From contig CAADRB010000017.1 of the NCBI GenBank assembly GCA_900708905.1, forward strand, positions 2,546,947 to 2,610,946: DNA of 64,000 nucleotides, in the 5' to 3' direction. The translations under genes and the position numbers were made by a program. The stretch is from Hymenolepis diminuta (lineage: Eukaryota; Platyhelminthes; Cestoda; Cyclophyllidea; Hymenolepididae). Below, in pieces: positions 43,243-54,300 of this stretch. Numbering within the stretch: the first letter of the stretch is position 1; the number at the start of each line of letters is the position of its first letter. Below the pieces are notes generated by a model, which was given only the letters and a program-made list of their open reading frames with translations, did no database searches and was not told where the DNA came from.

Positions 43243-46200
43243 TTAAAATTTGAAATTTCGCGTGAAATCGTAGTCAATTGTGGGTATAACAGATTGGACA
43301 AACTTGAGGAAGACCATAAGGTATTGGTGAACTCCTAGCTGGCGTTTTTGTTGACTGTCGATGTCAGATGCACCTGCTGACGTGACAACCTGAGTTATGG
43401 TTGAAGACCCAACAGCGTTTCCCTGAGCGGCCTCAAGGGATTCGTCTTCGCTGGAACCTGCCATCTTGTCCATGAGTCGCTTCATCAATTCAGCTTGACG
43501 ACAGGGGTGGATAGAGGGCATGCTAACACCTGTGAAGTGGGGATGCATCTCCATAGTTATCGTCTTGTTTGCGTGGTCTTGGCTGAAATGAGAAGAAAAA
43601 TACCCCATTAAGCTATTTAGAGGCGTACGAATGAACTTACTAGAACTTCATGGAACTTACTGCGAAATGTAAAAATTATATCAAAAAGGATTTCAAATAA
43701 GAGCAGGTCATATTTGAGAAATAGTCCAGGTCCTAGAATAAACATTTAAATTGTGATGGAACCTCTAAGACCTTGTTGAAACACTCTATGCAATCATAAA
43801 ATGTTAAAGATACAATTAAGTTAGTGATGAAATGCGACATTACCAAAAGTAAAAAAACATCATTGTTATGAATGCTCACATAAACAAAAGGGATGTGCTT
43901 TGAAGAGTTCGTTAAGAACACCCCTACAGAAAATTTTCATCCATATCTCAATAAAGGAAAAAGCGGCAAAAATATAATATTACATCGTATCATACAATAC
44001 ACAGTATTCAACAGGTTCAGCTTAATGCAAACAACATAAAAGATAACGACAAGTGATTGAAGGTCAATACGTACAAAAAAATCAAGACATGGAAGATACG
44101 GAACGTGTCAATAGATTGCAAATGATTGCGCCAACCCTAACAAGTTACCGATGATTTCCCGACGCACAATGTGGAAATAAATATTGAACCAATAAAGTAA
44201 GATTAACTGACGTGGTGATTAAACAACATACTACAGGTCTTTGATAATTTAATATCCCTTATCGGACATTTAATTTAAAGAAATAATACAAAGCAAAAAG
44301 AAAAAAAAAGGTAAGTGGTTGGAGATTATAGAAGATAAATCGAGATAGTTACATCACTAAGCATCTATCTACATAGTGGACCGCCTAAACTACTTTCCAA
44401 AAGGGAAACTTGATCAATTCAAGGTGGCCGATATCAGTTAGAAGAATACCTACTAATTTTCAAATGAATAGGGTGGTCTATTTCTAAATTTCAAATACTG
44501 ACTCGGTCCTGGCAGAAATTAATAGGTAGATAAGATAAGCACTGATTCGTATTTTGTTCAAAAGCTTAAGATGTTGTAGCCGTATATACAGCAGTCTATA
44601 AAACAACAATCAGGATAAGCGACAAAGTCCTCTCAATTCTCTAACCTCAAAGATTCTTCTGAGTTATCAGATATTAAAGTAAGGCTTACACAAAATCATG
44701 GCTAAAGTAAATAGATAAGGACGCCAAGAAAGTCTGGGTTTTTGTGGCTAAAACAGCCGATGGCGTTAAGTCCTGCATCTAATAGCATAAATCCCCATCT
44801 TAAGAGAATTCGAGCAAAAATGGTAAAGTGCGAAGCTGCGAACGTTTGTGAAGAAAGCATTATTGACAGGATCACTATTGTTTGGGCGTGATGACCGAGA
44901 AATTCCAGTATTCAATTTCAGATTGTTTTAAGTATTATAAACGACGGGGATAGTTGAAACGACAGATACTAGAATAGCATTCCCAGTGTTCTAATGGACC
45001 ATATCTCCCTAAATTTTCCCAAAACGATTTCTCCTGCTGCATTTAAATATAAATGAATGAATCTCGTGCTATGGTATACAATGTTTACTAATGAACTTTA
45101 CGATTTTAAATACAGTCACACGAAATATGAGAAAATTTTCCATTGACCACAAGAGAAAATCAGGGTTCACGTGAATGCATATTCGTTGATGAACTGCACT
45201 TTTACATAGTAGGAAAAAAAAGCAAATATAAAAATGATGAAAACTACAGAAGAGAAACTTGCCTAAAATCTTCAAACATTTGGACTCCAGACAGAGGTTT
45301 GTTGTGTTCGTCATATCCCGTTAACCAGAATCGAGCTGTTCGATAGTACTTATCGTAGGTGATGTAGAGATCATAAGTCCGAGTCTGGAGCACATCAGAT
45401 TCAGACGCCTGGGCTTCAGTGGAGGGAGTTGGTTGCGGTGTGACCCTGGGGACGACAAGGTCATCTTCCTGGAAGGTTCGAGAAAAAGCCCATATACTGA
45501 GAAGATTTTTTAATTTATTTACTGGGATGTTTGGATGAATGAAATTACGTATTCCGAGTTCAGTTTTGGTCTCCTCTCTATCTTGTCGTAATTGGGGGAA
45601 ATTTAAGCATTTAAAATTTCAGTAAAGATAATAACAACTGCAAGAGTCATTCCCAATGCCAAGCAATTAAGACCGGACGAGATTAACTTATCATGAATTA
45701 ACTGGTAATTAAAATATCTAAGAAAAGTCAAAATGCAATCACAAATTTGAGACGTTTCAAGAATAAAATCAAAAATTAGACCAGTTCATAATACTCCTCT
45801 CTCGAACTCCAGATTTAACAACCTAACACCTAAAGATAAGTTCAATCAATGCAAGGTAAATGGAGGCGTCGTTCAACACTTATCTTCGGCCGCTCTTACG
45901 AGGATTTAGTATTCCGATATCCGTTTATTGATCCCGTTCAACCTTTGGCCTACTTTGAACGACTACCGTCAAGTATGATATTACAAAGCGATATGTAAAT
46001 AAGCAATTCCTGCACAACGGACGAACTTAGTGGGGAAAAAAATTTTAAATGATAAAATCTACAACAGATTTATGATTATTATGGTACTAGTCTATACTAA
46101 CTGGCAGACTAAAACTTGATTTCTCCTACTTAAGTGAATACTCATAGGAAATGTATTAAGAATGCAAAGGAGTGAAGATAAAATGAGAATACTAGTCCAA

Positions 46201-47327
46201 GTTTCATTTGTGAACACCAACAGTATAAAATAACATTACAGGAGCCCCACTAAACTAGACTAGATATCTCTAACAGAACAAATGATACTCTTAAAGGCTG
46301 ACGGGATTCAACAACCTTTCTAAAATGGGAAGAGTTAAACGGGACATGAGTGCATCGCGCACTAGTAGAGAATAGGGGGAAAAGAGAGAATTGAGAAGAA
46401 CTGAAAATTGGAAGTGCAAAGAAATAAGCATCAGCGTAGAAGGGGCAGTAGAAGCATATGATAAAGAGGTTGATACACTAATTGAAGTTGCGCTCTTTGC
46501 CCGTCTGATAAGCAACCAATTAAATAATCATCATCTACTAATTAGAACAGCTCAGGCTTATGAGTCAGTGTCGGTCAATAACAGATTAAGATCTGCTCCC
46601 CTAGACACAGGTAGCTATGATCACGAATGCTAATGATTGATAGAAAATGGTTTAAGTAAATAATCAAGCATTGTTTAGAAATAAATTTCCGGACTAATCG
46701 TTGGTTATTATAAAGCACAAAATCTGGGTCAACGAACTGACTAATTTGAATAAAAAAGGTAAACTAACCTCATCGTCCATACTTTCCTGCATAAACGTAT
46801 CAAAATCTTCAGCTTCCTCGTCATCGTCATCATCAAGATTATCACCAGTTTTAGATCCGTTAACATCGATAGATGCAATTCGATCTATCGCATCTTCACT
46901 TTTGAATTGATCATAGTCATTATTGGCTGAGTTATCATCTAAAGAGAACAATTAATTAAATTAAATACAATTTACTATCGGTTTCAACAAATCCCGCATC
47001 GACCCATCCACCATCATCATCTGTCTCCTCTAAAACGCGATTTTCGTCGCCTTTCACTTTAAACATTTGATTGAACCTCTTATGACAGGGAACTCCTTTG
47101 GTATACAAATACTGTTTATTTTCCGGTAAATAAGCCCGAATATGGCTAAGTTCACCACTGGCCCAATGCCATGTCGGACATTGGTGAACTAAATGATCTC
47201 CAGCTGCAACGAACTCTGCTGGAGTTATAACTCCCTCCTCTCGAAATTTGGATTCTTTAAGCACCGGGGTTATTAAATCAGCTATTCCAAGCGCTGCTCG
47301 ACTAATAGACTGACGAAGGGCATCCAT
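43243..47327 (-). CDS. ATG3: ATG3, autophagy E2-like conjugating enzyme
   Basis: Transfers ATG8/LC3 from ATG7 to phosphatidylethanolamine on growing autophagosomes. Four exons: 47327-46976, 46938-46769, 45468-45263, 43582-43243; 1068 nt, 355 residues against 314 in human. The N-terminus [20 protein letters not shown] aligns from its Met with the human protein and forms the membrane-sensing amphipathic helix; [14 protein letters not shown] sequence, [25 protein letters not shown] and DDDGGWVD follow. Exon 2 is the acidic flexible region ([15 protein letters not shown]), where ATG7 and ATG12 are known to bind. [20 protein letters not shown] and the catalytic HPC ([10 protein letters not shown], Cys270, human Cys264) are intact, as is the end ([24 protein letters not shown]). 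An extra Ser/Ala/Gln-rich insertion of about 30 residues follows the catalytic helix. Intron 1 is only 37 bp; intron 3 is GC-AG. Start chosen by alignment; a pyrimidine-rich acceptor ends 12 nt upstream. Confidence 0.96.
45262..45263 (-). other. Non-canonical GC splice donor of ATG3 intron 3
   Basis: Exon 3 ends GATTTTAG and is followed by GCAAGT. Joining here gives F-S-Q-D-H, as in conserved ATG3. The next possible GT, 4 nt later, would shift the frame. GC donors with an otherwise perfect consensus are the usual minor class. Confidence 0.85.
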
Positions 47328-47339
47328 TTCAAATAGACA

Positions 47340-47341
47340 CT
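47340..47341 (-). other. 3' splice acceptor 12 nt upstream of the ATG3 start
   Basis: On the minus strand ttggttccttgtcag precedes 47339, and the ATG is at 47327. A 12-nt leader after the acceptor is too short for a normal 5' UTR alone, and suits a spliced-leader site or a 5' UTR intron. Confidence 0.55.
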
Positions 47342-48115
47342 GACAAGGAACCAATGAAAATGAATCAAAATGGAATCAAACTGACCGCTGTATTAAAATA
47401 AATCTGACACAGTTTGAAATAGTAAAATAAAATCAGGTCATAAGTGTTGAAATTCTTCAGTTTTGAATTGCATTAAAATATAACTATATTTCCTAGGTTG
47501 TCAGTTTGTTATCTCATATTTTCCTGTTTGGCTGTTAAGAGATAAAAAAACTGCCATTCTTCATCATAAAGCTGTAGAAGTATCGAACATTATTTGGGGA
47601 CAGCTTGAACTGATTTTTATTTTAATGTTACACATCTGTGGATTATCTTTTTTATCGATTGTATAAATGATATGCCATTACACTTTTACCTAAAGAGTAA
47701 TTCCGCTAGAAAATATTCCTGTCTTCATATATTTTAAGCAGCAATCCTAACCAGGTAAATTCAAAATTTAGTTATAAAAAATGAAGATTTACAATAAATT
47801 AGTTTTACACTATTTTATATTCAATAAATTACATCATCTTGTGGATGTCTAAATGTTATTACATAAATAATGGTTTAGTTTAGGTGTTATATATCTATAT
47901 CTGTATATAAATCAATTCTTTATCTTAAACTAACTCTGGAACCGACATATAGATTAAAATGCTTCAAATTTTGGGAAAAAGTGGTGTTCCCGAATTTGTT
48001 CACAATGAAAGAAGTAAGTTGGAGTTTCAAATAATGAGAAATATGCATGGAAATTTGAAACTAGAAATTTTTAAACTTTTCCATTGAACAAATTAAATTA
48101 TTATTAAAACTAAAC

Positions 48116-48358
48116 TTACTTGTTAAAGATTCCAAATACAATAAGTGGCAGGGACAATGACAGCGAGGCGATTGCCATAAAATGAGCCACATCAAAGCAT
48201 CTGAAAGCACAAAAATATCACTGAAGATTACGGCAACAAATTCAGCCAGGAATGTCCAAAGCAATTTCTTGAGATGAAATGTCACTGAAAACGTAGCAGC
48301 AATAACGAAAGCTATAAGAGCAGCCAGCATTAGACCAATAACTTTATGAGATATTTTC
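48116..48358 (-). pseudogene. Frameshifted relative of the four-TM protein gene
   Basis: On the minus strand IGLMLAALIAFVIAATFSVT, then HLKKLLWTFLAEF in one frame, continue in another frame as HFMAIASLSLSLPLIVFGIF and a stop at 48118-48116. Together these parallel TM2-TM4 of the protein at 51797-52204 (GLVVTAMILFFAATVFSIIF, AKKLKWAQYAEVG, CAIAMTLSFELTVVVMIRLF). The join needs a one-base shift near 48195; no intron of suitable length and phase fits. The first TM segment is not found upstream. Either a decayed tandem duplicate or a gene with a sequencing error. The similarity is modest and I judged it by eye. Confidence 0.45.
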
Positions 48359-48369
48359 AAAAAGAACAA

Positions 48370-49540
48370 AATTCGTACAATCTAAACGACGCCTTTTTCA
48401 TCCTTTTCTCTTCTTCAGAATCCCAACCTTAGTACAGCATTTATTAAATTTGTAATTCCTTTGGTTGCGTATTTGTTATTAGACTTAATTTTACCACATG
48501 TCGTAATTACGTAAATTATCATTTTAGTATCGTCATGATCTGGTCTCCTCTGTAGGATACCGTAACCCACTTTTAAATTTTCTAAGAAATTGCACTAGCT
48601 AAAAGTCCAATCCGACAACACCACAATACAAATCAACCCAGACCACCATATCAAAATATGGAGCACGTAGCAATTATAATTATTTCGTTTTTCCCTAATC
48701 TGCATATTGAGCAATGTCAAATTTGCACAAATAACACTAGTTCGATAGAACAAACTAGTGTGTGGTTAGTATCACTAGGTAATGACTCCGTTGCGTGTCA
48801 AAATAAATATTTGCATCCAACTTATTGACAAATATATATTTACCAAAATCCGCTCTCACAAGAAAGCGGATATTTGACCCATTTGTTCCGCCTCAAATAG
48901 AGTAATGGTCGCTATGAAGAAGGAAATATCTGGCAAACTCAGTGGAACCAATTCAACCTGCGTCACCAACCTGACTTTAATTTGTTTACTTAATTAAAAC
49001 GTCATTAGAGATAGAAGACTATGAATTAGGTCAAAGGAAATAGTCGCTCTGATCATGGAGTGATTTCAAACTATTAAATTTTCTAATCTATACATCATGT
49101 TTTGTTGTAAATTTGAGAAAGTGACGAAGGGGCGGGATCATTAATCTACAAGTGAGTGCACAGAAGAGAGAACATCTGTACTCTAATGAGACCTGTACTT
49201 AGGCAAATTTTAATATATAAATCCGCTAAAGTTTCGGAATTGTTTCGGAATTAGGCCTGACTTAGATCGCCTATCTTTCCGCTAAAACTAGAATTTAATC
49301 AGATTTATTTTCAAATAACTATTTTAGCGGTACATCCTGAAGTTATTCGTGTCTCATATATTAAATATAAAAGTTTTAGTTAGTTTCTAAGTTACGAACC
49401 CTAGATTAGGTCAGCTAAGTGCTGTGCAGAAATGAAAATAGGAGTGATGTAAACACATTCTTTAAACCTGCGCAGTTCCAGATGTTAGCTTTTGTTACGT
49501 AACAGAATAGAAGTCTTAGCAGTAATCTCGGAGAGCAAAT
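48370..49540. other. Gene-free stretch
   Basis: Nothing supported between the four-TM relative and the repeat cluster at 49.5-51.3 kb. Confidence 0.5.
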
Positions 49541-49547
49541 CTGCTAT

Positions 49548-49803
49548 AGCCAGCAGATGTCTATTAACACCTGGCGATTAGAAATGATTAACTGGCGTGT
49601 GAAGTTCTCCACTAAAGGGTCCACAGGCAGTCCCGCTGTGTTTGTACATGGTTTCCTAAAGAGGTGTCTATCATCATGCCGAGACACCGACGACGAGACA
49701 TGACTGTCGTCTGACGAAGAAATGTTTTTTATGTAGGCCTAATTAACTTATTAATAAATTGGGGAGGCTTGTCTGTTACCTGCGAACTGATCTGACGACA
49801 TGA
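49548..49803 (+). repeat. Dispersed repeat family A, copy 2
   Basis: Matches 17765-18008: cagatgtctattaacacctg followed by gcgattagaa, tccacaggcag, atcatcatgccgagacac, gaactgatctgacgacat. Weak similarity may run on to about 49850. Confidence 0.65.
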
Positions 49804-49868
49804 GTGGCTTAACTTATTCTAAATATTCGATCAATGTGGCTCCAATAGACCTAACGTCATTACAAAAT

Positions 49869-50110
49869 CAATCTAGAGAACTCAGAAATATAGCAACTTA
49901 ACACAGAAGCCAATAACCCAAAACAGAACACAAGGCATGTTTTGGTAAACATAAGTATACTAACGGAAGAAAAGCTCAGTCGGTATTGGCTTAAACACAT
50001 GAGGAAAATCACAAAGAGTCTTTGTAAGTGTGGAATTAAGAAGAAAGTTACATTATCATTTATAGAAGAACCGTTAAAGCGGGGTAAAATAATTATTGTT
50101 TCTTCTAGCA
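49869..50110 (+). repeat. Repeat family D, copy 1
   Basis: About 240 bp repeated at 51050-51292 in the same orientation: caatctagagaactcagaaa, atagcaacttaacacagaag, ggtattggcttaaaca, aaataattattgtttcttct. Open frames across copy 1 on both strands (for example 49942-50220) are interrupted in copy 2, so I read it as non-coding. Confidence 0.75.
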
Positions 50111-50744
50111 GCTTTCTTCTTGAATCAAACAAATTGAAGCTTTTTTGTGAAATATGGGAGAATTCAAATCCTTCCCCCCCTCCTCCAATTGTCTGGAAAA
50201 ATAATCTTCAACGGAAGTGAACTCCTCAAGTATCCTGAAACCGTTGAGGACAAATTGGCGCAAACTGAAATCTGAGCTACAGAGATAAATAAACAATTAA
50301 AAAATCCTCTTAGTTTACCTTGGTCTCCATTTGGTAGTAGTTAAGTTTAAAACTATACATCTTCATGCCCAATTCATATTTGTAATGTTAATATTACCAA
50401 ATCATTTTCGCCAGTCAAATGGACAGAATTATATATTATTCAGATGTATTTTTGCCATTTTCTCAATGCAAATGAAGACCGCCAATAAAAATTTTATGAT
50501 AGGGTCTAGAGTGATCTAAGAAACTTTATGCGAAACTTAAAATTTTTTAGCTATCTCATCTCTGCTATATTAAAAATGTAAGAAGTCTAATATCACGTAA
50601 GACCATTTGCCTTATCAGCCATTGGAAGAAAAGTGAAATAAAGTGGGAAGACTGACTCATCTTGATTAAATAATACCTGACAATAAGCACTGAACATCGT
50701 AGACGACCATTTACTGAAATCCAAGGGACAAATCGTGAAATTTG

Positions 50745-50965
50745 AGTTTTGGAACATGAACTGGTCATTTAATAAATGTTATACAACCCGAATCCAAAAA
50801 GCAAATGAAGTAAGGCCCTTTGATACTTTGACGATGTTCATAACATCATTTTGATCCCCTCCCTTTTATCATTCGTTGAACTTGCTGTTATTCGATATCG
50901 GCTGCTTCGAGCAATTAAAATTGAAAAATTTTCCCTATTTCTGTTTAATAATAATAATAGTGTAC
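50745..50965 (+). repeat. Dispersed repeat family C, copy
   Basis: ggaacatgaactggtcattt, aacccgaatccaaaaagcaa, atgaagtaaggccctttgat and a ctgttattcgatatcggctg string match 40695-40905 and 37850-38365. It sits between the two copies of family D. Confidence 0.6.
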
Positions 50966-51049
50966 TGAAATGTTGCTAAGATCTGAGTTTGTGCTTGCAG
51001 ACTGCTATAACGTAACCAACTAGGAGTTCAGATAGTAACTAGCAGAGCT

Positions 51050-51292
51050 AACAATCTAGAAAACTCGGTAATGTAGCAACTTAACACAGACGCTAATAAC
51101 CCACGGCAGATAAGAAGCACCTTATAGTCAACACGAGTGTATTAACGAAACTCAAACTCAACCGGTATCGACTTAAACAAATAAGAATAATTATCAAGTG
51201 TCTTTTATCGGTGGGGAAATAAAGAAAGAAANTACATTTTTATTCATAGAAGAAATATTGGGAGCGGGAGAAAATAATTATCATTTCTTCTA
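51050..51292 (+). repeat. Repeat family D, copy 2
   Basis: Counterpart of 49869-50110, about 1.18 kb away in the same orientation; contains a single N at 51232. Shared right end: gagaaaataattatcatttc. Confidence 0.75.
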
Positions 51293-51796
51293 GCACAGAC
51301 AGTTTGTTGAACCATCTGAAATCTCCTTATCATTCAGTTATGCTGAGGTCTAGATCCATCTCGAGAGGCCGTAATTTACAATTTTGACTGCTTAATAACC
51401 TTATGCACATCTAAACTTTCATTATATCCTTTGGATATATCCAACAATAGCTTTTAATATCCTTACTCTTAGCTCCTACTATCCACTTTTCTTCATTCCC
51501 GGCTCTCGTCTTCACTTCATACCGACAAATTTCTACAACCGGCTTTCACTACCGGCTCTAAGTGATGTATTCTTAGCACTTTCTATCTCTCTCTGATGCT
51601 TCTCATTGAAGCTCTATCCTTACCGAGTCATACATCCTTACTCTTTGTTTCTCCAACCTTATAATATACCCCGCTCAAACCTTCATTCTTCTACAACACA
51701 ATCACACTATCAGATCGGAATTTATTAAGTTGACGTTAACACGAATACAACAAGGGGAAAATCATTGGGAAAGCCAAGCGAGGGATGTGTGGTGAT

Positions 51797-52204
51797 CTAA
51801 AAGCTCTTCCCCGTAAATAATCTGATCATTACAACAACAGTAAGTTCAAATGATAACGTCATGGCAATTGCACACATTATAGGTGAATAAGCCATTGATA
51901 AGTCATCTGACATAATTAAAGCCACCGCTGCCAACATCAAGATAGCTCCAAAACCGAGCGTTCCAACCTCTGCATATTGAGCCCATTTGAGTTTCTTGGC
52001 AATAAAGATAATAGAAAATACCGTGGCTGCAAAAAAGAGGATCATTGCTGTGACAACCAAACCCGTTATCTCTTGGGCAGTAGTAAATTTCTGACAAGAT
52101 GGACCAAAGAGTACCCCACACGTAGAATATCGCAGAGATCCAGTTAGGATTGTAAAGAGGAGAATTATTATGAGACCGATGAGAACAAAGATGCTTTTAT
52201 TCAT
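51797..52204 (-). CDS. Small four-transmembrane protein, family unknown
   Basis: A 135-residue open frame, ATG at 52204-52202, stop at 51799-51797. Four hydrophobic segments: SIFVLIGLIIILLFTILTG (about 4-22), TGLVVTAMILFFAATVFSII (about 45-65), VGTLGFGAILMLAAVALIM (about 77-96), CAIAMTLSFELTVVVMI (about 107-124). The loop after TM1 has two cysteines (STCGVLFGPSCQ) that could form a disulfide if extracellular. It has the topology of tetraspan, MARVEL or claudin proteins but none of their signature residues, so I give no name. A strong acceptor (actttgcctttcag) ends one base before the ATG, typical of a trans-spliced leader or of an internal exon. An alternative model adds exons 53410-53173 and 52308-52287 in consistent phase (222 residues). 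A decayed relative lies at 48.1-48.4 kb. Confidence 0.6.
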   Translation of the reverse strand: MNKSIFVLIGLIIILLFTILTGSLRYSTCGVLFGPSCQKFTTAQEITGLVVTAMILFFAATVFSIIFIAKKLKWAQYAEVGTLGFGAILMLAAVALIMSDDLSMAYSPIMCAIAMTLSFELTVVVMIRLFTGKSF

Positions 52205-52205
52205 T

Positions 52206-52207
52206 CT
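52206..52207 (-). other. 3' splice acceptor one base upstream of the four-TM protein ATG
   Basis: On the minus strand tttactttgcctttcag precedes 52205; the next bases are A-ATG. Strong pyrimidine tract. Confidence 0.6.
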
Positions 52208-52622
52208 GAAAGGCAAAGTAAATATTAAGATTGAGTCCATTATTTTGAAAGTGTACACAAATTCGATGTGGTTACCTCTTTTGTACCTTGGACGCCGATG
52301 ACCTAGAACTAACAGAAATCGGAAAGGAATTAGGGGAAATATGTTGGCACACACCCACCTGCTTACTCATACCTCTTCGTGTCGTAATTCTTAGATGAGG
52401 TTTTGATAGATTACTCATTGACGAACAGCGAACATGAGATCACATAAACTCTCTTATGTTATCTCAATAAGGCCTGTTTGTTAAAGTCCCTGTTCCACTG
52501 GATCAATATTGAAGCACTTTCCCTTTCCTTCCAATTCTTAATATCTCCTCTTAGGTCTTTCTTTTTTCCCTCCTCATTTCATTACGTTTGCCTAGTACAC
52601 ATTTATCCAACTCAACTCTTGG

Positions 52623-52675
52623 TCTTCTCATTCCGGGAAAGGCTTTGGTATCCTGTTAGTCTTATAGCAGATCAT
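52623..52675 (+). repeat. Dispersed repeat family B, copy 3
   Basis: tcttctcattccgggaaagg, ctttggtatcctgttagtct matches 21429-21475 and 23192-23240; the wider similarity with 23161-23310 runs from about 52575 to 52750. Confidence 0.55.
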
Positions 52676-53172
52676 TCGTTTTGAAAGGGAATTTCTAAGC
52701 ATAACTGAGCCGAACCATTGAAGAAACTCAAATTTCGGAATTAGAGGTGCTTTATAACCGTAAGCAAATGTCGATTCCGAGAACAATCTACTGTCAAGAT
52801 AATTTCCAAACCACCGTATCAAATAAGGCTCTAAGGACATACACAATCATACCTAGAGTTCTAGTTAAATTTCTACCTTTAGAGTGCCAAAATCCTCAAG
52901 TTCCACTCTCTAATTCTTCACTTTAAAGCTACATATGAATTCAATATATGAGTTTTGAAATGGTCAACCTCCAAACTCTTTAAATAACAAATTTGATACT
53001 ACTCTGAAAACCAAAAAGGCCCTTGATCCAAAATGGGCATCTTAAATATGTAGTAAAGAGACCAATATATTAGTAAACTGTATACTATGTACATATAATA
53101 TACTATTAAATTAATTACATTAATGTATTTCAAAGAATTGAATGGCAATTAAAAATAATTGAATATACTTAC

Positions 53173-53410
53173 TCTTTAAAGTACTTGCGAACATAGAGTC
53201 AGCAAATATGTTCCTCCTATTAATATAGTTATGTACTTGTGAACGGACTAAGGTTAGAGAAAGTGAAAGTACAAAAGTTCGCGAAGTTGAAAAATTCTCT
53301 GACACCATACCTTTGAAAGTTTTAAATTCCCACTCTGAAACAGAACAAGCGTTGATGCGAACACTGACTTCAACATTGTGAAGTAACTGCCGGTAAAAAT
53401 CTTCATTCAT
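53173..53410 (-). CDS. Possible first exon of the four-TM protein gene
   Basis: On the minus strand an ATG at 53410-53408, directly preceded by an in-frame TAA, opens 79 codons that end at a perfect donor (AAGA/GTAAGT at 53174). The peptide is mixed and soluble-looking (MNEDFYRQLLHNVEVSVRIN at its start, TLVRSQVHNYINRRNIF near its end) and matches no family that I know. A 22-nt exon at 52308-52287 (acceptor ttctgttag, donor AAG/GTACAA) and then the exon from 52205 continue the frame without a stop, giving a soluble N-terminal region before four membrane segments. Phase agreement supports the link; nothing else does. Confidence 0.35.
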
Positions 53411-54300
53411 TTAAAACACGGCTTGCATATTTTAGTGGCTAAATCAATCAATTTTTCTCAAATTAAAATTTTCTCTTTAAGCTCTTGAATCATTTAGTCC
53501 CTGTCACAAGGCTAGCAACAAATATATGTATTTACGCACCATCTACAGAACCGGGAGATCTTAATCCCCTGATGTGAAAAAGTAGCCATATCAAACTATC
53601 ACGCTACTTCAAATGTTTCATTTATATCTGGGATGATTAAACCGCCTATGCGATTGTTGAAAGATCACATTTTCAAATTGGAGTGGAGTACTGATATTTT
53701 ATTACTATTTTAGAATAGTCACTAAGAATTTCAATTAACCTTCTTCTAGACGGCATTTTTCGGAGATGACAAAACGGTCTGGAGGCTTCTATGGCTCTAA
53801 ACGGAATTTCTCTGAAATGAGAAGCGAGAATTACTCCTGTGCCAATGAAACTGCACAATTCTGACTCTTGAGTGCTTATTATCTTCGAGCGTATACAAAA
53901 GCTTGAGGTTAGTTTCATGAAAGAAGTGTTGGACCCTCTTTTTATTATGTGATTTTTCTCCAGTATCAATGAAATTATTCACATGACACAATTTAACAAA
54001 CAGTGGAGAAAAATCTGTCAGACTGAGATTGAAGGGTGAAAATGCTCGTAAATTAGAGGAATACTTGAAATATTGCAAGGATTATTGTAAACGAACTTCA
54101 GTGCTTATTGGCCTTTTATTTAATAGTTAAAGTTAGTCTTTCGACTTCAACTGACTTTTTTCTTCAAAGGTTGATACTAGCTCACGTGACAATAAGCACC
54201 TTACGCACTTTTAGTAAAAAAGAAAATGAAACTGTTAATGGTGAAAATTTCCAATTTCTTGTAACAAAACAAATAAACATAATACCTGTTAGCCTAGGTT
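53411..54300. other. Gene-free stretch
   Basis: Open frames at 53673-53969 and 53797-54078 on the minus strand overlap each other and match nothing that I recognise. No supported exon. Confidence 0.5.

Noticed and set aside
49942..50220. 92-codon open frame on the plus strand and its minus-strand shadow
   Set aside because: It lies over repeat family D; the second copy (51050-51292) has stops and indels in the same frames, so there is no sign of coding selection.
53673..54078. Two overlapping minus-strand frames of about 95 codons
   Set aside because: No family similarity, no acceptor or donor in a convincing position, and they overlap each other.
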